Shown one piece after another: positions 44,368-56,654 of a stretch of DNA of 64,000 nucleotides. The notes under the pieces are model-generated. The model was given only the letters and a program-made list of their open reading frames with translations, had not been told where the DNA came from and ran no database searches. The DNA comes from CAWJMF01 sp963843945 (lineage in GTDB: Bacteria > Vulcanimicrobiota > Vulcanimicrobiia > Vulcanimicrobiales > Vulcanimicrobiaceae). The translations under genes and the position numbers were made by a program. The stretch is taken from contig CAWJMF010000002.1 of assembly GCA_963843945.1 (NCBI GenBank), positions 682,001-746,000 of the forward strand. Reading direction: 5' to 3'. The first letter of the stretch is position 1; each line of letters opens with the position of its first letter.

Positions 44368-45353
44368 GTGAGTTCCAAGCGAATGGACTTCGCCGGAGGT
44401 CGAGATCGAACCGGGAGAACTTTCACCGGTCGAATGGCTTTGTCGCGCGTTGCCCCCGATCGTGGCGTACCGGCTCGCCACGCGAATCGTGATGCGAAGG
44501 CGAGCTCCGCGCGGCGTTCCCTTCGTTACCACCACGATTACGGGCGCACTCTACGCGATGCGCAGCGGCGACGTGCTCGCCGATCAGGTGGAAAGCCTGC
44601 GGGTTTTGGGACTGGCGCGTGCAAGCGCTTGCGTTTGCGAGTTTTGTTCTGACGGCGGATGCATCGTCGAGGTCGGGGCTAACAGCGGTACGGAAACCGT
44701 CGGCTTTGCAGATATCGTCGGATCCGCGGGACGGGTCGTCGCGTTCGAACCCGAGCCGGAGATCTATCGGACCCTCGCTGCCAACGTCCTCCTCAACAAA
44801 TTTACGAACGTCAGACTCACGCAAGCAGGCTGCGGCGGATCGCAACGGACGCATGCGCTTCGTGCCCGCGCCGTCGGGTCCCAATTCGGGACAAGGCTAC
44901 GTCGACGCGTCGGCCGATGCCGAAGCGTCTTTCGTTGAGGTCGAGGTCACGATGCTCGACGCGCTGACGAGCGCGCTCGGTGCCGTAGCGCTGATGGTCG
45001 TCGACGTCGAGGGTTGACGAGATCGGCGTACTGCGCGGTGCCCGCGAATTCGTGCGGCGGCACCGCCCACCTCCATGGTCGTCGAAGCGGTTTCGGCCCA
45101 GCTGCATCGGGCAGGCGCCGGTTTGGCCGACTTGCTGGCCGAACTCGAGGCCGCGGGTTATCGCATCTTCGAGATTAACCGCTTGTCCCTGCGCCCGTTC
45201 GAAACGGCGCGAGCCGGGAGGGATTACCACAAGAATTGGCTCTGCCTTCCGCTCGAACGCGCCGGCGATGCGCGCCGCGCCGGTCGCATCATCCTGCGCT
45301 GCGCTTTCACACCCGGCGTCGCGCGCCTCAATCCGCTCAAGCGCTGTCCGTAG
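44368..45353 (+). CDS. FkbM-family methyltransferase (frameshifts)
   Basis: FkbM-type O-methyltransferase. The SAM-binding core CIVEVGANSGTETVGFAD, VVAFEPEPEIYRTLAANVLL and NVRLTQAGCG is in one frame. The next frames give SFVEVEVTMLDALTSALG, LMVVDVEG with DEIGVLRGAREFV (the DVEGxExxVLxGA motif) and SMVVEAVSAQLHRAGAG, then a stop at 45353. The GTG at 44368 has GGGAGG before it and is the likely start, with a frameshift within the first codons. FkbM enzymes methylate hydroxyls of sugars or polyketides, so this one could serve either the glycan or the NRPS-PKS product. Confidence 0.78.
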
Positions 45354-45385
45354 GATGGCGCCCGCGCAGCGGGACGTGCGGACGC

Positions 45386-46188
45386 ATGGCAAATAGCCCC
45401 GGCGCTCTGCCGGCAGCGGGTTGCCGGCCGACATCGCCGGTGCGCACGTCGACGTTCTCGCCTTCGACGACGTCGTCGCTGCGATCGTCGCGCGCGCCGT
45501 CGCCCGCGGGGCGCCGGCATACGTCGTCACGCCGAACGCCTATCACGTCGTTCTGTTTCAACGCGACGCCTTGCTGCGCGAAATCTACGACCGAGCCTTC
45601 TCGTCGTGCCCGACGGCGTGCCGCTCCTATGGGCCGCCGCGTTGCTCGGGACGCCGCTGCCCGGACGCGTGAACGGACGGATCTGTTCGAAGCCCTCTGC
45701 GAGTGCGCGGCGCGCGGGGCTTGCGGGTATTCTTGTTGGGCGGACGCCAGGGCGCGGCCGCGGCGGCGGCGGTCCGACTGTCGGCTCGACACCCGGAGCT
45801 CAACGTCTGCGGAACGTATTGTCCGCCGTTCGGTTTCGAGAACGATGCGACCGAAAACGCGGCGGTCCTCGCCGCGCTCCAGCGCGCTCGGCCCGATTTG
45901 CTTTTCGTCGGCCTCGGCGCGCCCAAACAAGGATCCTGGATGTACCAGAATTGCCCGCGGCGGAGTACCGGTCGCCCTCGGCATCGGCGTGAGCTTCGAA
46001 CTGGTGGGCGGAATCGTCGCGCGTGCTCCCCGCTGGATGCAACGTGCGGGGCTCGAGTGGCTTTACCGATTGGGCGCCGAACCGAAGCGCTTGTGGCGGC
46101 GCTATGTTTTGGAAATACGGCATTCTGCCTCTTGTTGGCAAAGCCGCTGGTCGCGCGGCGCCCCCCCAAGCCCCGCCGCCCGCAGTAA
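45386..46188 (+). CDS. WecG/TagA/CpsF-family glycosyltransferase (frameshifts)
   Basis: GT26 enzyme that transfers N-acetylmannosamine or a related sugar to a lipid-linked primer. Motifs across frames: AHVDVLAFDDVVAAIVARAV, YVVTPNAYHVVLFQRD (the 'TpNa' element), VPDGVPLLWAAALLGTPLPG, LRVFLLGGRQGAAAAAAVRL, GTYCPPFGFE, LLFVGLGAPKQGSWM and ALGIGVSFELVGG with RAPRWMQRAGLEWLYRL. The wording PDGVPLLW...PGRVNG and GLGAPKQ...W is specific to the family. The preferred start is ATG 45386; an ATG at 45354 is possible. It is the last clear polysaccharide gene before the NRPS start 160 nt on. Confidence 0.8.
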
Positions 46189-46349
46189 CGGCCGCCGCGC
46201 GGCGCAATACCTCAAATTGGGGTATTTTCCGGACGGACCGCCGCCGCATGCTTTCGCCTCGCGAAAGGGCGCAAAGGACTGGCCCAATTTAGGGGATGTG
46301 CGCTCGCTCGTTTGCCGATACAATGGTCCCTTAGGAGGCCGGCCGGGCG

Positions 46350-48229
46350 ATGCATTTTTCCGGGCTCCGCGCACGCGTCGGCGACTCAAGTCGCGCCGTT
46401 TCCCTGCCGTGGAGTCTCGGCGCACGGACGCCTACGAACGCCGGCGACGATCGACCAGCTCTTCTCTCAGCGCGCGACCGAACCCCCCCGCGCGATCGCC
46501 GCGATGCCGGCGGTTTCGAAATCACATACGCTGAGCTCGAACGAGAATCCAACCGGATAGCCAATCACTTTAAATCGCTGGGCGTGCGACGCGGCGGAGC
46601 CGTCGGAGTCGCGTCGACGCGCTCGCCCGAACTGCCCGCGGCGCTACTTGGGATCTTGAAGGCCGGCGGAGCTTACGTTCCACTCGATCCGGCCTATCCG
46701 CGCGAGCGGCTCGCTTCGCTGGTCGAGGACGCGGCGATCGATTTCGTACTCACCGTCACGGACGCGAGCGCTTTGGCGGAATGAACGCAGCGTGCGTGAA
46801 GTCACGGATTCGCACGCGGCATCCGCGGAACGGCAGGACGCGGGTACGAGCGCGACCTCACTGGCGTACGTCGCGTACACTTCGGGTTCGACCGGCCGGC
46901 CGAAAGGCCTAGCGGTAGAACATCGCGGCGTCGTCCGCCTCGTGCGCAACACGAACTACGACAACATCGTTCCCGGAGATTCTCTTGCACCACGCACCAC
47001 TCGCATTCGATGCTTCGACGTTCGAAATCTGGGCGCCTTTACTCAACGGCGCGCGCCTCGTCATCCCTCCGGCCGGTTTGCTCACGATGACGAACTGGCG
47101 GCGACGATCGACGCCTTCGGCGTGACCACGGTCTTCCTCACGTCCGCCTTCTTCGCACGCTTCGTCGAGCCACCGCCCGCGCAGCCCTCGTTGCGATGCA
47201 TGATCACCGGCGGCGAGGTGTTGTCGATCCGGCCCGCGCGACGATTTCCGAGTCGTTCCCGGACTGCCGCCTGATCCACGCCTACGGTCCGACCGAGAAC
47301 ACGACTTTCAGTACGGCTCGCGAAATTTCGCCCGAAGATACAAGCAGTCGGCTTCCGTTCCGATTGGCCGGCCGATCGCCAATTCGAGCGCTTACGTGCT
47401 CGACGCCGAGCTGCAGCCCGTGCCAGAGGGTGAGACCGGCGAACTGTGCGTGGGCGGCGACGGCGTCGCCCTCGGATACCTCAACGCGCCGGAACTTACA
47501 GCGGAACGTTTCGTCGCCGATCCCTTCGTCGCCGATCCGCCGGCCCGGCTGTACCGGACGGGCGACGTGCGCGCTTCCGGCCGGACGGATCGCTCGAATT
47601 CTCGGACGCACCGACGAGCAGGTGAAGGTGCGCGGTTACCGCATCGAGCTCGCTGAAATCGAAGTTGCTCTTGCGCAGGGGATCCGGGCGTAAGAAGACG
47701 CGGCCGTTCAAGTTGTGGCCGAACGCGATGGCGACAAGGATATCGTCGCGTACGTCATCGTGCTGCGCCTGCGACATCGGCTCGACGAAAGCACTCTGCG
47801 CAGACATCTGGCGAGTCGTTTTGCCGTGCTACATGCTACCGCATCGCATTACGATCCGCAGCTGAGCTGCCACTCGAGCCGTGCGATGGAAGGCTGACCC
47901 GCGCTGCACTGGCCGACCTGCCGTCGCCGCTCGAGTTCCGCCCGAGCGAGGGCCGGGGCGCCAAATTTTTCGCGCGAACCCAAGAGTGCTGCGCGCGCGA
48001 GCAAGCAATCCTCGAGATTTGGCGCGAGGTTCTCGGTCTGCGAACAAGATCCCGGGCGCGACGAGAACTTCTTTGACCTGGGCGGCGATTCGTTGAGACT
48101 GCTAACACACCGTTCACGCTGCGTCTTTCCGAACGCGTGAACGTCAACGTCTGCGCCACGGATCTGTTGGAACACACCACGATTCGCAAGCTTGCCGCGT
48201 TTCTCGAACGGGCGGAAGGCCGCTCGTGA
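46350..48229 (+). CDS. NRPS loading/first module, A-T (many frameshifts)
   Basis: Adenylation plus thiolation, about 630 residues. The start is ATG 46350 with TAGGAGG upstream. A-domain core: LTYAEL-type ITYAELERESNRIANH (A1/A2), LKAGGAYVPLDPAYP (A2), AYTSGSTGRPKGLAVEH (A3), LAFDASTFEIWAPLLNGARL (A4, with the Asp that binds the amino group), IHAYGPTENTTF (A5), GELCVGGDGVALGYLNAPEL (A6), YRTGDVRA (A7), FLGRTDEQVKVRGYRIELAE (A8). The carrier site is ENFFDLGGDSLR. There is no condensation domain, so it primes the line with one amino acid. The stop overlaps the PPTase start (GTGA). A ten-residue specificity code cannot be read safely across the indels. Confidence 0.83.
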
Positions 48230-49033
48230 ATATCGGCGCCTCTCCTGCCGCTCGCACAGATCGCGTGGCCGGAGAATCCCGCGCGCGCCTCCGGAACTCT
48301 TGCGCTCAACTTTTTCCGCCCTCGGTCGTCGCCTGCGAAATGCGCGAAACCGCCGACTCCGCCTTGCTCTTGCCCGAAGAAGCGGGCAGCTGCGATGGAG
48401 GTTTCGGCCCAAGCGCCTCGCGGAGTTTGCGGCCGGCCGGCTCTGCGCGCGGCGGGCACTTGGCGAGATCGGCTTCGCGGGTTTTGCGCTGCGCCAGAAC
48501 GCCGACCGCACGCCGCGCTGGCCGGACGGCATCGTCGGCAGCATCACGCATACGGTCGGCTTCTGCGGCGCCGTCGCCGACAAGCGCACGAACGTTGCCG
48601 GACTCGGCGTCGATGCGGAGATCGTCGCCCGCGTCGCACCGGAGCTGTGGCCGCAAGTTTTTACTCTCGGCCTGTGAGTTCGGGGGGAGCTTGCAGCACT
48701 CGGTGCCGCGCAACGTCGAGCGTCTCGCGGCTCTGGCCTTCAGTGCGAAGGAAGCGTTCTATAAGTGCTCAATTCGGGCTTGACGGCGCGCTGGCTCGAG
48801 TTCCACGACGTGCGCGTCGAAGTACGGCCGGAAGGCTGCGTCGCACGGGTTCTCCTTCGTCTGTCGTACGCTCTGCCTCGACGCGAGCAACCTGTGATTC
48901 TGTGCGCGGCCTGGCCGCTGAAGGCCGCTACCGCTTCGACGGTGCGCTGGTCGTCACGGGTATCGTGATCGACGTCAAGGATGCGAGCGTTCTTTTGCGC
49001 CTCGGAATCCGCTGGCTTTTTGTCGCTAAATGA
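48226..49033 (+). CDS. 4'-Phosphopantetheinyl transferase, EntD/Sfp type (frameshifts)
   Basis: Activates the carrier domains of the neighbouring synthetases by attaching phosphopantetheine from CoA. Recovered motifs: RFRPKRLAEFAAGRLCARRA, RTPRWPDGIVGSITHT, GFCGAVADK, the Mg2+-binding GLGVDAEIVARV and FSAKEAFYKCQFGLT, in the order and spacing of EntD-like enzymes. The start GTG 48226 overlaps the previous stop and the stop TGA overlaps the PKS start (ATGA), so it is embedded in the biosynthetic operon and dedicated to it. Confidence 0.83.
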
Positions 49034-52000
49034 AAGCTACGCTCTATCGCACCCGAGTCACCAGCCTGCGCCGTCGCGATCGTCGGCTGTGCCGGACGTT
49101 TTCCCGGCGCCGCCAACGTTGCAACCCTTTGGGAGAACCTGTGCGCCGGCGTCGAAAGCGTTCGCACGTTTACTGAGGAGAGCTGGAAGATGCGTTTACG
49201 CCCGAACGTGCGCGCGCCGCGAATTCGTGCGATCGCGCGCTTGATCGCGTCGACGAGTTCGATGCCGCATTCTTCGGCATGCATGCGCGCGAAGCGGAAC
49301 TAACCGACCCGAACACCGCATCTTTTGGAGTGCTGCTGGCAGGCACTCGAGGATGCGGGATACGATCCGGCAGCGTACGGCGGCCTCATCGGAGTTTATG
49401 CCGGATGCAGCAGGCTCGTATCTCCTGCGCAATGTCTTGGCGAACGGGGCCTCGTCGAACGATTCACGAGCGATTATCAGGTCGCTAGTTATCCTGAGTT
49501 CTCGCCGCCGGTTACGACTTTCTTCAACCCGCGTTGCGTACAAACTCGATCTGCGCGGACCGGCGATGACTTTGCAGTCGGCGTGCTCGACCTCGCTGCT
49601 CGCCGTGACGCAGGCTTGTCAAGCGCCATGCTGGGTCAGGCCGACCTGATGCTCGCGGGCGGAGTCTCCATTTCGTTTCCGCAACGGCGGGGCTACGTTT
49701 ACCAAGAGGGCGGGATGGTTTCGTCCGACGGTCATTGCCGAACGTTCGACGCGAGCGCAAGCGGCACGATCTTCGGGGACGGCGCGGGGTCGTCGTCTTG
49801 AGGCGCCTCGACGACGCGTTCGCGACGGCGATTCGATTTACGCTATCATTCGCGGCTTCGGCGTCAACAACGACGGCTCGGACAAGGTCGGCTATACCGC
49901 GCCGAGCACGGGGACAAACCCTGCGCTGCGAGCGGCATACGCGATGGCACGATCGAGCCGAGCACGGTCGGCCTGGTCGAATGTCACGGCACGGGAACGC
50001 CGCTCGGCGATCCGATCGATTGGCGGCACTGTGCCGCGCTATTCGTCCGTGCACCGGAAGCAAAAACTGCGCGCTCGGTTCCGTAAAAACCAACATCGGC
50101 CATCTCGATGTCGCATCGGGCGTGACGGGGCTCATCAAGGCCGCGCTCGCGGTCCGCTCGGGCACGATTCCGCCAACGTTGCATTTCGCGTCACCGAACC
50201 CCCACATCGACTTCGGCGGTCCGTTCTTCGTCAACCGAACCGACGTGGCCGATCGAGGGTCCGACGCGCCGGGCCGCCGTCAGTTCCTTCGGTGTCGGGG
50301 GCACGAACGTCCACGTCGTTCTCGAATCGGCGCCGGCCAAGCGGCGGCCGAGGGCGAGACCCAACGCCGCAACTACTCGTCGTCTCCGCGCCGGCGAGAC
50401 CGCATTGCGGAACGCTTGCGGTGGGCTCGCCCAACATCTGCGCAACGGCAAGGGCCAGCGGCTCGAAGACGTCGCGTACACGCTGCAAGTGGGTCGCCGG
50501 CCATTCCCTTGCGCTGCGCGCGGTCGCCGCTCGCGCGGAGGCGGCTGCCGTGCTCGAACGTCCAGAGCCGTCTCGTGCGGACGCGCGGGAGCGGCGAACC
50601 GGTCGTCGTTTCATCTTTCCCGGCCAAGGCGCGCAGTATCTCGGCATGGGGCGCGATCTCTACCGCGCCAGTCCGGTTTCGCGGCAGCGATCGATCGCTG
50701 CGCGGAAATCCTCAGCCACTCATCGGCGCCGATCTGCGAGACATTCTGTACGCGCAAACCGACGCCGAGCGATCACGTCTACGGAGATCGCTCAACCGGC
50801 GATGTTCGCCGTCGAATACGCGCTTGCGGAACTGCTGCGCAGTACGGCATCGTGCCGGCCGCGCGCGGACACAGCGTCGGGGAATTCGTCGCGGCCTGCT
50901 TGCCGGAGTCTTCTCGCTCGAGGACGCGCTGGCAGTCGTCGCAGAACGCGGCCGGCTAATTCGCGCTCGTGCCAGGCGCGATGCTGGCGGTCCGCGCTGC
51001 CGAAGAGACGCTCGAACCGTTCCTCGGCGCGGCGCTCGACTGGCGGCGGTAAACGCTCCCGAATCTGCCGTCGTAGCGGGACCGAAGAAGCGTCGGTGCT
51101 TCGAGGAGCGCCTAAACCGCATCGGCTTTGCCGGCGCTTACAAACCTCGCACGCCTTTCATTCGTCGATGATGGATCCGGCGATTGCTCCGCTCGCGAGG
51201 CGCTGCCGCGTCGGCCGTGCGCCGTCGAATCCGTACGTTCGGGCGTCACCGGCAAGTGGATCAGCGGAACAGGCGACCTCGCCCAGTACTGGGCGCGGCA
51301 CTGCCGCAAGCCGGTGCGCTTTGCCGACGCGCTGCAAACGCTGATGGACTCCGGCGTCGACACTCTGGTCGAAGTCGGGCCCGGTGCAACGCTCGCGACG
51401 TTCGCCTTCAAGGTGCTGCAAAAGGAGACCGCGCGCGTCATCCGGTCGCTGCCCGGCAGCGAGCGCGAGCGCCCCGACCTGGAGGTCGTGCTCGAAGGGC
51501 TCGGCCGCTTCTGGCCCTGGCGCAAAGCCGGCTGGAACGCGCTACACGCAGGCGCCGTTCGCAGGCGCGTTTCGCTACCGACCTATCCCTTCGAACGCCG
51601 GCGCTATTGGCTCGAGCCGACGGTGGCGACGCTCCCCGCGGACCTCAGTTGCCCCCTCCATCGCGGCAAGCCGGCCCATCACGCCGATAACCCATGCACC
51701 AGAGCACCGAGACCACGATGGCGTCCGGAAGCGCCGCGGTGCGGAGCGAACTCGTCTCCCTTTTGGAAGACCTTTCCGGCGAAATTTGGACCTCCCTCCG
51801 CCAATACGACGTTCCTCGAACTCGGATTCGATTCGCTTTCCCTGGGCCGTTTCGTCCAGGCCGTTCAATAGCGCTTCACCGTGAACCTCACCTTCCGCCA
51901 GCTCCTCGGTGAGTTGCCTTCGGTCGCCGCACTATGCCGACTACATCGTCCCGCAGCTGCCGGAGTCCGAAATGCCAAAACCGCACCGGATCCAGGCAAA

Positions 52001-55000
52001 ACGGCGGCGGCGCTGTCCGCCGGTGCGCCGCGCGGCCGCGCAATCGAAGCGATGATGCGCGAACAGCTGAATGCGATGCAGCAACTGATGCAGCAGCAGC
52101 TGCCGGCCCTCTAGCCTCGGCCTCGATCCCTGCGACCGGCGCAACCGGAACCGAACCGGAAATCGCCGAGGGCCGAAGTCGACGACACTCCGTCCGAACT
52201 GCCCTCGTGCTTCGAGCCTTTCGCTATCGCCGGTCCACCAAAGCCGACGTGACGCCCGCGCAGCGAGCGCACATCAACGATCTCGTGGCGCGCACCGTCG
52301 GCCGCACTGCCGAATCGAAGCGGCTGACGCAGCGCTACCGCGCGGTACTCGCCGATCCGCGCGCCGTCGCCGGATTTCGCAGCGAGTGGAAAGAGATCGT
52401 CTATCCCTGATCACCCGCGTCGCGCAAGGGGTCGCGGCTCTGGGACGTAGACGGCAACGAATACGTGGATCTGGTCAACGGCTACGGCCAGACGGCCTTC
52501 GGTCACGCCGCGGATTTCGTGGTCGCGGGGGCGAAGCGCAGCTCGAGCGCGGCTTCGCCATCGGCCCGCAGACCGAGCTCGCCGGCAAGGTGGCCGCGCT
52601 GTTCTGCGAACTGACCGGCAACGAGCGCGTAACGTTCTGTAATACCGGGTCCGAAGCGGTGATGGCCGCGATGCGGCTTGCGCGAACGGTGACCGGCCGC
52701 AACAAGGTCGTGGTGTTCGACGGCGACTACCACGGCCAGTTCGATGAGGTGCTGGTCAAGGGCGTGCGCAGGCCCGCGCCGCTCGGTGCCCGTGGCGCCG
52801 GGCATTCCCGCGGCGGCGGTCGAGAAACATGGTCGTGCCGTACGCCACACCGGAAAGCTTGGAGTGGGTGCGCGAGCACGCGTCCGAACTCGCCGCGGTC
52901 ATGGTCGAGCCGGTGCAGAGCCGTCACCCGGACCTGCAGCCGTTCGAATTCTTGCGTGCCGTGCGCGCCCTCACCGCCGCCCGGCACGCCTTCGTGCTCG
53001 ATGAGGTGGTGACGGGATTTCGCATCCACCCGGGCGGCATGCAGGCGCTCGCCGGCATCCGCGCCGACATGGCGACCTACGGCAAGGTGGTCGGCGGCGG
53101 CCTGCCGATCGGCATCCTCGCCGGCAAGGCGCGCTTCATGGATGCCCTCGACGGCGGCGCTGGCAGTTCGGCGATGCTTCGGTCCCGGAGGTCGCGCCAC
53201 GTTCTTCGCCGGCACCTTCGTACGCCATCCCCTGGTGCTCGCCGCCGCGCTCGCGGTCCTGCAACACATGAAGCGCGAAGGGCCCGCGCTGCAGGAGCGA
53301 CTCGCCGCGCGCACGCGCACTCCTGGCGGCGGATCAACGCCTGTTCGGGCGGCGCGGGATCGGCGCGCGCATCGAAAGCTTCGGCAGCCTGTTCCACTTC
53401 AAATCCGCCGGGAGGACCCCTCGCCACGCTCCTCTTCTATCACCTGCGCCTGCGCGGCATTCACATCCAGGACGGCTTCCCCTGCTTCCTCACCACCGAG
53501 CACTCGGACGCCGACCTTGGCACATCCGCGAGCCTTCAGCGAGAGCGTCGAGGAGCTTGCCGTCGGGATCCTCCCCGGCGCGCCCGCGACGGCCGTGCGG
53601 CCGCCACGGCCGAGGTCCGCTGACCGAGAGACAGACGCGAGATCTGGCTCGCGGCGCAGATGGGCGATGAAGCCTCCTGCGCGTTCAACGAGTCGGTGAG
53701 CCTGCGGCTGCGCGGTGAACTCGATGAGCGCGCCTGCGGCGCTCACTCGATCGCGTTTTCGCGCGCCACGACGCCCTGCGCACCTGCTTCGGCGCCACCG
53801 GGGAGATGATCGCGTGAGCCCGCCGCGCGCCGAGCTTCGCGCTGCGCGACCTCTCGGCGAGGCCGCGAGCGGACGGACGCGCTCGCGCGCCTCCTCGCGC
53901 GGATGCGCAGCCCTTCGACCTACTCAACGGCCCGCTCGCGCGTGGCAGCTCGTCGCGTCTGGCCGGAGCACCACGTGCTCCTCTTCACCGCCCATCACAT
54001 CGTCTGCGACGGCTGGTCGATCAACGTGATCCTGACGAGCTCGCGAACGCTCGAGCCTGCGTGCCGCGCGCGAACGCCGCAGCTGCCGCCGGCCCTCGCC
54101 TTCGGCGTACGCGCGTGCGCAGGCGCGGCGCGACCCGGAGAGGTGGCGCAGACGAAGCATTCTGGCTGGAGCGCTTCCGCGAGCCGGTCGCGCCGCTGGA
54201 GCTGCCCACCGACCGGCCGCGGCCGCCGCTCAAGTCCTATCGCGGCGCGACCCGCACGATCCGCCTCGATGCGCGCCGTACCGCGCCATCAAGCAGGGCG
54301 GGAGCGAAGACCGGCAGCACGCTCTTCGTCACCCTGCTCGGTGCCTTCCAAGTGCTGGTCGGCCGATGAGCGGCCAGCGTGAGGTCGTCATCGGCGTGCC
54401 GACCGCCGGGCAGTCGACTGCTCGGCGATGCGAACCTGGTCGGGCATTGCGTCAACTTCCTGCCGATCCGCGCGCGCTGGAAACAGCGCAACGGCCGGCG
54501 AGCACCTGCCAGCCTCGCCCGCGGGTGCTGGATGCCGCCGAGCACCCAATACACCCTGGGCACGCTGGTGCGCTCGCTGGCGCAGCCGCGCGAAGCAAAC
54601 CGCATCCGCTCGCGGAGATCCAATTCAACCTCGAGCGCCTGTCCGAAGGCTCGCGCTGCTGGCTGGCGCCGAGGTAGACCCGAACCCCAAGGCCCACGTC
54701 ATGTTCGATCTGTTCCTCAACATCATCGAAGCGGGGACGGCCTGCGCATCGACTGCGACTACAACACCGATCTGTTCGATGCGGCCACGATCGATCACTG
54801 GCTCGAGTGCTACAGAGATGCTCGATGAGATCGCTCGCGACGCGTCGCACCGATCGGCAGCGTCACCTATCGCCCGCTGCCGAGCGCCGCGTGCTCGCAG
54901 GCTTGAACGACACGAGCCGAGTTCCCCGCAAAGGGCTTCCACGATCTCATCGTCGCCGCGCGCGGGGAAGCGATCCGCCGTGCGTTTCGGCGCCGGCGGG

Positions 55001-56654
55001 TGACATACGCGCAGCTCCAACGCCGAGTGACCAGACTGCCGCACTCCTGTCGCGCTCGGAGGGCCCGGCCGTCGCGTCGCCGTTGTGTCGAGCGGTCGCC
55101 GGAGCTTCGGTGGCCCTCTTCGCAGTGCTCGCGGCCGGCTGCGCCTACGTGCCGCTCGACCCGACCCACCCGCGGCGCGCCTGCGCCACATCCTGGAGGA
55201 CGCCGGCGTGGCGGCACTCATCACCGACGGGTCGGTGGATCCTGCGATCGTTCCGGCCGGCGTCGAGATGGTCGACTGCGCGAGACTGCTCGCCCCGGCG
55301 TCGTGCCGGCGCAAGCGCGACCGTGCGCTCGACGATGCTGCGTACGTCATCTACACCTCCGGTCAACCGGCGAACCCAAGGGCGTCGAGGTCGCGCACAC
55401 TTCGGTGGTCAACTTCCTCGCCGCCATGGCGAGAAACGCGCGCTGTCGACACCGACATGCTCCTCGCCGTAACGACGGTGTCGTTCGACATCGCAGCGCT
55501 CGAACTGTACTTGCCGCTCGGTCGCGGCGCGACCGTCGATCGCCCCGCGCGAAGAGCTCGCCGACGCCTTGCCCTGTGCACCGGCTGAGCACCCGGGCGC
55601 GACGGTCATGCAGGCGACGCCTGCGCTGTGGCGCGTGCTGCTCGAGGGGGATTCGCTTCGCCGCCGGGTTTCAAGATGCTCTGCGGCGGTGAAGCGCTTC
55701 CGCGCGAGTTCGCACGGCGCTGCTCGCCGGCGGCGGGGGCTGTGGAACGTCTACGGTCCGACCGAGACGACGATCTGGTCGTCCTGCGGGAAGGTCGAGC
55801 CGGCGACGAACCAATCAGCGTCGGAAAGCCGATAGCCAACACGCAGTTCTACGTGCTGGACCGGAGCGGCAGCCGGTGCCGCCCGGGCGCCGGACAACTC
55901 CATATCGCCGGAGAGGGCGTGGCGCTCGGATATGTACGGCCGTCCTGAACTTACCGCGCAGAAGTTCGTCGCAAACCCGTTCGGCGCCGGGCGCATGTAC
56001 CGAACGGGCGACCTCGCGCGCGTGGCTCCAACGGCGGGTACAGATCCTCGGGCGGCTCGATCACCAGGTGAAGCTTCGCGGCTTCCGCATCGAGCTCGGC
56101 GAGATCGAATCTGGTTCGCGCAAGAGCGGCCTCACCGAAGTCGCCGTCGTGCTGCGCGAAGACACACCCGGCGATCGGCGGCTGGCGTGCTACTAAAACG
56201 CCGGATAGGCAGCCTCCGAGCCTCGCTTCGCCGCGCTGGTCGCCGGGCGTTGCCGGACTACATGATCCCCGCGCTTGGGTCGCTCACGGATGCCGCTCTC
56301 TGCCGCCGGCAAGGTCGACCGCAAAGCGCTCCCGCCGGTTCCGCGCGCGGTCTAAAGGGCGTTCCGTGCGCCGGCGACAGCGACCGAAATCACGCTGGCG
56401 GGAATCTGGACGGACGTTTTGCATGTGGAGCGCGTGGCCTGGACGACGATTTCTTCGCACTCGGAGGCGACTCGATTCAGCTCTTCCAGATCACGGCGCG
56501 CGCCAACGAAAGCGGTGGGCTTCCCGCCAAAGAATTGCTGCGCCGTGCCGACGCCGCCTGGCTCGCCATCTCGATGCGAATCCGGACCGCGTCGCACCCA
56601 CGCCGTTCCACCGCCGCCGCCGGCCACCGGCCCGAAGCGGTCACGGCACGGTGA
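49030..56654 (+). CDS. Hybrid PKS-NRPS: KS-AT-ACP-aminotransferase-C-A-T (many frameshifts)
   Basis: Multidomain synthase of about 2,550 residues. KS (49.07-50.33 kb): AIVGCAGRFPGA, active-site Cys in QSACSTSLLAV, His in VECHGTGTPLGDP and SVKTNIGHLDVASG. AT (50.6-51.5 kb): FPGQGAQYLGMGRDL, Ser in GHSVGEFVAA, SHAFHSSMM. ACP (51.7-51.9 kb): LELGFDSLSLG, then a Gln/Met-rich linker. PLP aminotransferase (52.3-53.6 kb): FCNTGSEAVMAAMRLAR, VVFDGDYHGQFDEV, VLDEVVTGFR, Lys in TYGKVVGGGLPIG. C (53.6-54.8 kb): TAHHIVCDGWS intact. A (54.9-56.3 kb): YIYTSG, SFDIAALELYLPLG, YGPTETTIWSS, GRLDHQVKLRGFRIELGE. T (56.4-56.6 kb): DDFFALGGDSIQLF. It extends the first amino acid by malonate, transaminates the beta-keto group and adds a second amino acid. 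Confidence 0.82.
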